Shown: piece by piece, positions 57,409 through 64,000 of the stretch
Position numbering within the stretch: position 1 is the first letter of the stretch
Layout: each line of letters starts with the position of its first letter
From: Salinicoccus sp. RF5
GTDB taxonomy: Bacteria > Bacillota > Bacilli > Staphylococcales > Salinicoccaceae
Assembly: GCF_020786625.1 (NCBI RefSeq)
Contig: NZ_JAJGRC010000001.1
Coordinates: forward strand, 1,178,001 to 1,242,000
Length of the DNA: 64,000 nt
Direction: 5' to 3'
Translations under genes and position numbers: made by a program
Notes under the pieces: generated by a model
Seen by the model: only the letters and a program-made list of their open reading frames with translations
What the model was told of the DNA's origin: nothing
Database searches by the model: none

Positions 57409-58738
57409 ATTCCTCTTCTTCGTCACCATCCGGCTGGTTATAGCCTTTGAGCAGGGCGACCTGCTTGATCAGATGGCTGTCCATATCGAGTACGATCCAT
57501 TTGTCTTCTTCCGTATTGACATAGTCATCCGTTTCAATATCAGTATTGATGCTCTGGAGCCAGCCGCCGATGGTGTCGATGTCATCACTGTTGTCGAAAG
57601 TGATGTCGAACTGTTCATTGAGGTCGTCGAGCAGTACACGTCCATTTATGTGGTAGATGTCATCCTCCACTTTGACGATATCAGGTTCTTCATCCTCATC
57701 GAATTCGTCCCTGATTTCCCCGACGATCTCCTCAAGGATATCCTCCATGGTAATCATGCCGGCTGTACCACCATACTCATCGATGATGAGGGCGATATGC
57801 ACACGTTCACGCTGCATTTTCACCAGCGCATCGCTGATGCGTGATACTTCAGTCAGCATCGGTATTTCATGTATGTGATCCTCCGGCCTGACTTCCTCGT
57901 CGGATACATGGTTCGTCAGGAACTCCCTCACATTGAGGAAGCCGATGATCTGGTCCTTGTCCCCGCTCTCATCGGTGACCGGATAACGGGTATAGTTATG
58001 CTCTTTGACATTCTCCAGTACATCTTCGATGTTTACAGGGTCTGTCAGTGTGATCATCTGCGTCCTCGGCACCATGATGTCCTTTGCAAGCCTTTCATCG
58101 AAGGAAAAGATGTTCTGCATGTATGCGAGTTCCGTCTGATTTATTTCTCCACTTTGATAACTTTGTGTCATTATAATCTTAAGCTCATCTTCCGAGTGCG
58201 CCTGTTCTACAGCCACATCCTTGAATCCGACGAGTCTGACGAGGAATCTTGCTGCACCGTTCATCGTCCAGATCAGTGGTTTCATTATGACGCCGAAGAA
58301 ATACAGGGGGCCTGAAAGTGCCAATGCCAATTTTTCTGCATACTGGATTGCGACTGTCTTTGGTGCAAGTTCACCAACGACGACATGGATGAAGGTGACG
58401 ATGATGAATGCCAGCGCTACGGTCAATACCGTGGTCAACTGGTCCGGTATCCCCATCAGTTCAAAAAGGGGATGCAGTACGACTTCGAATGTCGACTCAC
58501 CGATCCACCCGAGACCAAGGGCAGTTACAGTAATACCCAGCTGACAGGCGGACAGGTAATAGTCGAGTTCCCTCGTCATTTTGCGCACACGTCGCGCTTT
58601 CCTGTTCCCTTCTTCAATGAGCTGATCGATGCGTGACAGCCTTGCTTTGACGAGTGCAAATTCAGATCCTACAAAAAGCATTGTGAGTAATATAAGAATT
58701 ACAAATAAAATTAAGTTCCATATCGTGGTTATGTCCAA
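57407..58738 (-). CDS. CNNM/CorB-type transporter with CBS pair
   Basis: 443 residues: DUF21/CNNM membrane domain (1-185, [41 protein letters not shown]), two CBS domains (about 210-335, ending [26 protein letters not shown]) and a CorC_HlyC domain (350-432). Homologues include MpfA of S. aureus, a magnesium export factor. Mg2+ control by ATP binding to CBS is known in the family. The leader ahead may code a small peptide. Confidence 0.92.
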   Translation of the reverse strand: MDITTIWNLILFVILILLTMLFVGSEFALVKARLSRIDQLIEEGNRKARRVRKMTRELDYYLSACQLGITVTALGLGWIGESTFEVVLHPLFELMGIPDQLTTVLTVALAFIIVTFIHVVVGELAPKTVAIQYAEKLALALSGPLYFFGVIMKPLIWTMNGAARFLVRLVGFKDVAVEQAHSEDELKIIMTQSYQSGEINQTELAYMQNIFSFDERLAKDIMVPRTQMITLTDPVNIEDVLENVKEHNYTRYPVTDESGDKDQIIGFLNVREFLTNHVSDEEVRPEDHIHEIPMLTEVSRISDALVKMQRERVHIALIIDEYGGTAGMITMEDILEEIVGEIRDEFDEDEEPDIVKVEDDIYHINGRVLLDDLNEQFDITFDNSDDIDTIGGWLQSINTDIETDDYVNTEEDKWIVLDMDSHLIKQVALLKGYNQPDGDEEEE

Positions 58739-58751
58739 TTAGTTCCCTTGT

Positions 58752-58877
58752 CTAGAAGGGATTCACCTCCGGTAATATTTGACTACAATCTTTGCGTATA
58801 GTGCTTTCTGAAACAGGGTAACGATTCTCTTCTAACATCTCAGTCGGCACATGAAATTTCAAATCCGCCTTCCCAAT
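58752..58877 (-). CDS. possible 41-codon leader peptide with ATT start
   Basis: On the minus strand GGGAGGTG is followed by ACTACA and an ATT-initiated frame (IGKADLKFHVPTEMLEE...) that ends 14 bases before the CNNM ATG. No ATG, GTG or TTG fits that ribosome site. If real it would use the rare ATT start, as infC does. This is the only feature I can offer for the 58739-59063 gap besides a -10-like TATAAT on the minus strand near 58905. The peptide is not recognised. Confidence 0.3.
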   Translation of the reverse strand: MGKADLKFHVPTEMLEENRYPVSESTIRKDCSQILPEVNPF

Positions 58878-59022
58878 TGTAGTCACCTCCCAAAAGTTAA
58901 TAATTATAGTCATTTTACCATAATCACTTTTCTCCTTGCTACATCTAATCACTTTTCAAACTATATAATATGTAGGTTTTATGTCGAAGCCACGTTTTCC
59001 GGCACTCCCGCTTCCTTGTTTG

Positions 59023-59059
59023 CATAAAAAACGCGATCCGGAACTGATTCCGAATCGCA
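59023..59059 (-). terminator. terminator of second degV gene
   Basis: GCGATCCGGAA and TTCCGAATCGC pair with one mismatch; the minus strand continues GTTTTTTATG. Confidence 0.75.
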
Positions 59060-59063
59060 TTTC

Positions 59064-59915
59064 CTATCGGCCTTTTGTAAACCCAAATCCAATTGTACCA
59101 TGTCCGGTATGCACGCCGGCTACAGTCACCAGAGGTTCTACCACCAGATTGACATCAGGCAGCCTTTCCTCGATCTTCTTCTTCCATTCGTCCACCAGGC
59201 TTGCACTTCCCGCATGTACGAGGCCGAGGGTCTTCACTCCCCCTGCTTTTACGTGCTCCTCAAGATTAGCAAGCACCGCATTGTATATCTTCTTTTTCGT
59301 GCGCAGCTTTTCTCCGACAACAACTTTACCGTCATCGAATTCGAGCTTCAGGTGGATGTTGAGGACGGAGGCGAGCATGGACTGGGAAGCTGAGATCCGT
59401 CCGCTCTTCCTCATCTGACTGAAGCTCTGCGGCAGAAGGTAGAGCTGGGCGCGCCTGGTCATTTCCCTGATCTCCTCCACCACTTCCTCTATATCCTTGT
59501 CTGACCCCCTCGACTCCACAGCATGTTCGACCATCTGTTTCATCGGATAGCTTCCGATGCGCGAATCGATGACATATACAGGTTTTGACATGTCCTCCGA
59601 AGCACTGAGCGAGCTCTGGTATGTCCCTGTCAGTTCACTTGATGCGTGTACTGCAATGACGGCTTCATATTCATCATCCGCTTCAATCGCTTCGTATATC
59701 TCCATGAATTCCCCTATTGTCGGCTGGGAGGTCTTCGCCCCTTCCCCGCTCTCTTTCAGCATGTCATAGATTTCTTCAGTCGTCGCATCAATGCCGTCCC
59801 TGTAGGCGACGCCATTGATGATGACAGACATCGGCAGCACCTTGACATCATGCTTGTCCCTGTATGCCTGATCGACGCCGGATGCGGAATCCGTCACCAC
59901 TGCTATCTTTTTCAT
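59064..59915 (-). CDS. DegV family fatty-acid binding protein (second copy)
   Basis: Start 59915 (MKKIAVVTDSASGVD) with GGAAGGG ahead. 283 residues, DegV fold: VTDSAS, KTSQPTIGEF, HASSELTGTY and the C-terminal GHGTIGFGF. It is a paralogue of the protein at 25.2 kb. FakB paralogues in staphylococci differ in saturated versus unsaturated fatty acid preference; which this is cannot be told. Confidence 0.88.
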   Translation of the reverse strand: MKKIAVVTDSASGVDQAYRDKHDVKVLPMSVIINGVAYRDGIDATTEEIYDMLKESGEGAKTSQPTIGEFMEIYEAIEADDEYEAVIAVHASSELTGTYQSSLSASEDMSKPVYVIDSRIGSYPMKQMVEHAVESRGSDKDIEEVVEEIREMTRRAQLYLLPQSFSQMRKSGRISASQSMLASVLNIHLKLEFDDGKVVVGEKLRTKKKIYNAVLANLEEHVKAGGVKTLGLVHAGSASLVDEWKKKIEERLPDVNLVVEPLVTVAGVHTGHGTIGFGFTKGR

Positions 59916-59978
59916 GTTTATCCCTTCCTTCGTACCACGTAATGTTTCAACCAGTGTAGCATTTACTCCCATATAATA

Positions 59979-61595
59979 CTATAAATAATCCCTGAAGCGC
60001 TGTACCGCCTGATGGACGGCACCTTTCTCCTTCATCAGGGCTTCATACGAACCTGATTCGATGATGCGTCCCTGCTCCATGTAATGGATGAAATCGAATG
60101 ATTCGAGTCTGCTGAGATCATGTGTGCTGATGATGAGGGTGGGCTTCGACAGTATGCGGTCCCACACCTTCTGCTTCAGACTGTCATCCAGGCGTGCCGT
60201 CGGTTCGTCCATGATCCACCATGGCTTATCTTCAGCCAGCATCCGGATGAAATGCAGCCGTTTCTGTTCCCCACCCGACAGTCTGCCGGTGAATTCGATG
60301 AGGGTATCAGGGCTGTAGTATGCCATTCCCATCTCTTCCAGATCAGCCGACACTTCTTCCGGTGACCTGTCGATATGTCCGAACAGCGTGACATTATCCA
60401 TTACCGTCGCATTATAGAAATCCAGCTGCTGGGGCATGATCGAAGCATTGCCGGCCAGTGCCTCGTAATCTGTTTCGCTGTCCCCGCTGTACACAGTGAC
60501 CGCAGGATCTGCATGGATGAGGCGTTCTATCAGCGTCGTCTTTCCTGAACCGCTGCTGCCGATGATTGCATGCTTCTCCCCTTTTTTGAATGTTACAGAA
60601 ATATCCTTCAGTACATCCAATGAGGCATTCGGATAGCGGAAGTTCAGACCTTCCGCCCGGATGGCCGTCAATTCCGCCCCACTGTCCCGTTGTCGAGAAG
60701 CCGGGACATCCGTCTCCAGTTCGGCAACTGCCGACTTCACCCTCCCATATTGGCTGGCAGGGTTCATCACAGGCATTATCAGGTCGAAATAGCTCAAGGC
60801 AATGAGCATTACCATCGGTACCCAAAGCGGCGTGTCTTCATAGGTCAGGACGATGATCAGAACGATGGCCGCAATCTGGATTGTCTGGGCGATGAACTGC
60901 ATCATCGCTTCGTATGCGGCAAGCCGGTCCTCATTTCTTCTGATGGCCCGCAGTTCAGGGGAGAGCCCCGCCCTTTGTGCCCCAGCCTTCTTCGTCACCC
61001 ATAAATCGGTATAGTCATGGATGAAGTGATACAGTTTTCCGTAGAGGACATCATCCGTGGCTTCCCTCGCTTCGAGTGCTTTTGCCATCCTTCCTTCAAA
61101 CATCTTGGGGATGGCGAATAGCAGGATGAGTGCAATTGCTCCTGCCAGCACTGCAAAAGCAGGACCGAAATAGATCGACAGCACTATGAGCAGCAGTGAG
61201 ATCAGTACGGCTACGATATAGGGATAGATGATCCGTATATAATAGTTCTCGACCTGCTCGAAATATTGATTCAGCCTTTGGATGAATTTTACGCTATGGG
61301 TATTCCTGTCGGTGCGGATCGTACTCCTGAAATAATCCAGCCGGAGCCGTCCGATCAGCTGGAAGGTCGCCTCATGGGAAAGAAGGCGTTCTATATACTT
61401 GAATGCCCCCTTCATCATCCCGAAAAGCTTGATGACTGCGATGATCAGTATGATGACAAAAAAAGGCGGGTCGAAGAAGCTCAGACTGATCATGTAGCCG
61501 CTGAGGCCAAATAGCGCGATGCCGACAAGACCGCCCGAGAGGCCGAGGATGATGCTGTAGAGTATCTGCTTTCTTTCATTCTTTAAAAATTCCAT
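59979..61595 (-). CDS. cydC: ABC transporter CydC (cytochrome bd assembly)
   Basis: The ATG at 61595 shares one base with the cydD stop; a GTG one codon earlier is possible. 538 residues: six membrane segments (1-290), then an ATPase with Walker A GSSGSGKT, signature LSGGEQKR, Walker B WWIMDEPTA and STHDLS. CydC and CydD form a heterodimer that is needed for cytochrome bd and controls haem/thiol balance across the membrane. Confidence 0.92.
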   Translation of the reverse strand: MEFLKNERKQILYSIILGLSGGLVGIALFGLSGYMISLSFFDPPFFVIILIIAVIKLFGMMKGAFKYIERLLSHEATFQLIGRLRLDYFRSTIRTDRNTHSVKFIQRLNQYFEQVENYYIRIIYPYIVAVLISLLLIVLSIYFGPAFAVLAGAIALILLFAIPKMFEGRMAKALEAREATDDVLYGKLYHFIHDYTDLWVTKKAGAQRAGLSPELRAIRRNEDRLAAYEAMMQFIAQTIQIAAIVLIIVLTYEDTPLWVPMVMLIALSYFDLIMPVMNPASQYGRVKSAVAELETDVPASRQRDSGAELTAIRAEGLNFRYPNASLDVLKDISVTFKKGEKHAIIGSSGSGKTTLIERLIHADPAVTVYSGDSETDYEALAGNASIMPQQLDFYNATVMDNVTLFGHIDRSPEEVSADLEEMGMAYYSPDTLIEFTGRLSGGEQKRLHFIRMLAEDKPWWIMDEPTARLDDSLKQKVWDRILSKPTLIISTHDLSRLESFDFIHYMEQGRIIESGSYEALMKEKGAVHQAVQRFRDYL

Positions 61596-63166
61596 CACGA
61601 TGCCCCTTTCGCGAGGGTGATCTGCCTGTTGCTGAATGTATAGTGACGGTCTGCAATATTGAGCAGTTTCTTCCGGTGGACAACTGCCACAATCGCCGCC
61701 TCCTGCTTGAGTTCTGCCAAGTGCTCCATGATGAGCGCTTCAGTCGTGGCGTCGAGGAATTCGGTCGGCTCATCCATCAGTATGATGCTGGGGCGCCTTA
61801 TCAGGACGCGCGCAATCTTGAGTCTGACGATTTCCCCGCCAGAGAGGGGGATGTTGTGGTTCACTATCGGTGTATGGATTCCTTTCTCCAGGTTGTCCAG
61901 ACTGTCCATCAGCCCGAGCTGATCCAGTATATGGACAACTTCCCGCTCCGCATACTCGCCATCCGATACATAATGATGGATGGTCGTGTCGGAAAAGTAG
62001 ACTTCATCCGAAATATATCCGACGTCCTCATCTGACAGGGCGACTGTCCCCTTCTCCGGCCGATGCAGTCCAAGCAGCATGTGTATGAAGGTGCTTTTCC
62101 CGATGCCGGACGGTCCGGTGATGGCGACGAACCCCGTCTTCGGCAATGTCATATCGACATCTTCAAGCAGCATATCCTCACCATAGCCGAGCGAGATACC
62201 CTCAAGTGCAACCGAATCGGAGGTGGCTCCGAATGTTCTGTAGTCCTCCCTGGCAGAGTCAGTGGCAAGCCATTCTTCGATGCGTTCCAGATGACCCTGC
62301 GAGAGCTTACCATTATGGAACTCGATGCCGAGCACCTTCAGCGCATTATAGAATTCAGGCGCGAGCAGCAGGGTGAAGAATGCCGCGTAGAATGTGATGC
62401 CATCGAATATGATGATCTGAAGTCCAACCTCCAGTGCAATCAGTCCGATGCCGAGTATCGTAATGAATTCGAGCATCAATGTAGACTGGAAGGCATATTT
62501 CAGAATATGCATAGTCTCCCTGACATAGCTTTCGTTGTATTGTTTGAGTTTCCCGATCACTGTATCTTCAGCCCCGGTGTGCCTCACCGTATTCTTTCCC
62601 CTGATGAGGTTGAGGAAAAGTGTGCCGAGTTCATCGAATTGCGCTGCCTGCGCCTCCGATTCATCCTTCGTCCGGAGACCCACCAGCACATAGTAGAGCG
62701 GGACGAACGGTGCCGTAAACAGCATGATGAACGCTGCATTGCTGTGGATCATGAACATCGCAGCAATGATGACGGTAAGCTTGACCATCGTCTGGATGAC
62801 AGTCGGGATGAAGACCTTCTCGAATGGCCGATATTTTTCGAGATGGACGAAGATTGCGTTGAGCATCGACTCAGAATGCTTCCGCGTCTGATCGTCTATA
62901 GTGGAGACCACCCGGCCAGCAAGTGCTTCAATCCTTGAATTCGCCACACGTGCTCCGACAACTTTGTAGAGTGCAGACATAAGGGCATAGAGGAGGAAGA
63001 ACAGGGCCACCCACATCAGGCCGTGAACACCCGGGGCAGCGCCCTCCATTACGATATCCTCAAGCATCATGGACAGATGATGTCCAAACATGATGAGCGC
63101 TGCCACTCCGAGGGCGGACATGAGGGCATACAATATAAGGTATTTCTTTGGCATGTTCAGCTTCAT
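61595..63166 (-). CDS. cydD: ABC transporter CydD (cytochrome bd assembly)
   Basis: Start 63166 (MKLNMPKKYLIL) behind AAAGGAAT. 523 residues: six membrane segments (to about 295), then ATPase with Walker A GPSGIGKS, signature LSGGEIVRLKIAR (last part changed from GGQ/EQR) and Walker B IILMDEPTE. It pairs with CydC. No cydAB genes are in the window. Likely cotranscribed with cydC. Confidence 0.92.
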   Translation of the reverse strand: MKLNMPKKYLILYALMSALGVAALIMFGHHLSMMLEDIVMEGAAPGVHGLMWVALFFLLYALMSALYKVVGARVANSRIEALAGRVVSTIDDQTRKHSESMLNAIFVHLEKYRPFEKVFIPTVIQTMVKLTVIIAAMFMIHSNAAFIMLFTAPFVPLYYVLVGLRTKDESEAQAAQFDELGTLFLNLIRGKNTVRHTGAEDTVIGKLKQYNESYVRETMHILKYAFQSTLMLEFITILGIGLIALEVGLQIIIFDGITFYAAFFTLLLAPEFYNALKVLGIEFHNGKLSQGHLERIEEWLATDSAREDYRTFGATSDSVALEGISLGYGEDMLLEDVDMTLPKTGFVAITGPSGIGKSTFIHMLLGLHRPEKGTVALSDEDVGYISDEVYFSDTTIHHYVSDGEYAEREVVHILDQLGLMDSLDNLEKGIHTPIVNHNIPLSGGEIVRLKIARVLIRRPSIILMDEPTEFLDATTEALIMEHLAELKQEAAIVAVVHRKKLLNIADRHYTFSNRQITLAKGAS

Positions 63167-63183
63167 ATTATTCCTTTCTGTCG

Positions 63184-63211
63184 ACAAAAAACGTGAAGGT
63201 ATACTCCACGT
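63184..63211 (-). terminator. terminator of moaA
   Basis: AACGTG and CACGTT pair with further inner pairing around GTATAC; minus strand continues TTTTTTGTCG. Confidence 0.75.
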
Positions 63212-63215
63212 TTGA

Positions 63216-64000
63216 TCAGCCGCCTATATAGCTCATATTGATTTTATTCCTCTTGCGCCGGTTTTCCGCTGTAATCTCAGTCCGGAGATCCGAATACCGG
63301 TCATCGCGCTTGTTCCATACACCTGTCAGCACTTCAACCAGCTCATCGTCTGAAATGCCCTTCCGCATGATCTGCTTGATGTCGAAACCTTCCACAGCAA
63401 ACAGGCAGCCATAGAACTTGCCGTCGGATGATAGGCGCGCGCGTGTACATGTGGAACAGAAGCTTTCCGAAACACTTGTAATGAAGCCAAGATAGGATTC
63501 TGCATCTTTGTGGCGGTAGACTTTTGCCACTTCGCCATAGTAGGCGGGATTCAGGGGTTCTATATCGAACTCGTCCTCGAGCATCGCAAGAATTTCCTTC
63601 TTCGTAATCACCTTATCAAAGTTCCAGCCATTATCGTTGCCCACATCCATGAATTCTATAAACCTGAGCGTGACGGGCATCGTCTTGAAGAACCTTGCCA
63701 TAGGGAGTATCTCCTGTTCATTGAGGCCTTTCTGGACAACCATGTTGATCTTTATTTCAAAGCCGAGGGATATGGCATACTCGATCTGCTCGATGATCCT
63801 CGATGTACCGATGCCGCGGTCGTTGATCTGACCGAACAGTTCATCATCCATCGCATCAAGGCTGATGTTGAGCCTTCTCAGCCCCGCATCATACAGCTTC
63901 TTGCCATGCTTCTTGAGCAGCAGACCGTTTGTCGTCATTCCGATATCTTCGATGCCTTCTATTTGGTTGAGCCGGGCGATCAGCTCGTGCAGGTCTTTCC
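63216..64000 (-). CDS. moaA: GTP 3',8-cyclase MoaA, 5' truncated by the window
   Basis: The frame is open to base 64000, so the N-terminal radical-SAM CxxxCxxC cluster is outside the window; the ATG at 63938 is internal. Visible are the SAM barrel strands ([27 protein letters not shown]), the second 4Fe-4S site [18 protein letters not shown] and the C-terminal Gly-Gly that enters the active site. MoaA starts molybdopterin synthesis from GTP. Confidence 0.95.
   Translation of the reverse strand, partial: KDLHELIARLNQIEGIEDIGMTTNGLLLKKHGKKLYDAGLRRLNISLDAMDDELFGQINDRGIGTSRIIEQIEYAISLGFEIKINMVVQKGLNEQEILPMARFFKTMPVTLRFIEFMDVGNDNGWNFDKVITKKEILAMLEDEFDIEPLNPAYYGEVAKVYRHKDAESYLGFITSVSESFCSTCTRARLSSDGKFYGCLFAVEGFDIKQIMRKGISDDELVEVLTGVWNKRDDRYSDLRTEITAENRRKRNKINMSYIGG

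Overview
The window reads as a chromosomal core segment of a low-to-mid GC Firmicute close to Staphylococcaceae. The gene order (whiA-yvcK-rapZ, trxB, lgt-hprK, uvrA-uvrB-csbA, prfB-secA-hpf, comFC-comFA, tagO, EMYY lipoprotein next to murB, an sst-like iron transporter, nrdI-nrdE-nrdF, pabA-pabB) is the one known from staphylococci. The base composition looks clearly higher in GC than Staphylococcus, which suggests a relative such as Salinicoccus or Jeotgalicoccus (inference). The bacilliredoxin BrxC/YtxJ and a GdpS-like GGDEF protein fit that group. I see no rRNA, tRNA, CRISPR array, insertion sequence or prophage.

Layout. 1-9.0 kb: a truncated epimerase and a PspC protein on the plus strand, then the minus-strand whiA-yvcK-rapZ group and the hprK-lgt-acyltransferase-TPR-trxB operon. 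9-19 kb: YvlB-like protein, uvrB-uvrA under a LexA box, csbA with an HD phosphohydrolase and a ResA-like thioredoxin, a LysM-NlpC/P60 wall hydrolase with a WalR box, and a small cytochrome c. 18.7-25.1 kb: prfB (programmed frameshift)-secA, hpf, comFA-comFC. 25-32.7 kb: a DegV protein, YvyE, tagO, an LCP protein with a GGDEF protein, brxC, EMYY lipoprotein, murB. 32.8-36.7 kb: Fur-controlled siderophore transporter. 36.8-41.8 kb: a degenerate SDR protein, a YtkA-like lipoprotein and ribD-ribE-ribBA-ribH behind an FMN riboswitch. 41.9-45.5 kb: nrdI-nrdE-nrdF with NrdR boxes. 45.7-52.3 kb: EamA transporter, recQ and a five-gene operon pabA-pabBC-two small genes-pxpC-like. 52.5-64 kb: an MFS transporter, a SigB-dependent GlsB-like gene, a PLD/helicase/DUF3427 protein, a CNNM transporter, a second DegV, cydD-cydC and a truncated moaA.

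The genes form a housekeeping set: envelope synthesis (tagO, LCP, murB, lgt, wall hydrolase), protein export and ribosome control (secA, prfB, hpf), DNA repair and uptake (uvrAB, recQ, comF), vitamin and cofactor synthesis (rib, pab, moaA), deoxynucleotide synthesis (nrd) and iron supply (sst). Several control elements can be read directly: LexA, WalR, Fur, NrdR, SigB and FMN-riboswitch sites.

The parts least explained by known biology are the large PLD-helicase-DUF3427 protein with a palindrome ahead of its promoter, the divergent PxpC-like protein tied to pABA synthesis through two unknown small genes, a Rossmann SDR lacking its catalytic lysine, a GGDEF protein with an altered signature, repeats ahead of the EamA transporter, and a possible ATT-initiated leader peptide ahead of the CNNM gene. 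No clearly new multi-gene system can be proven from the sequence.
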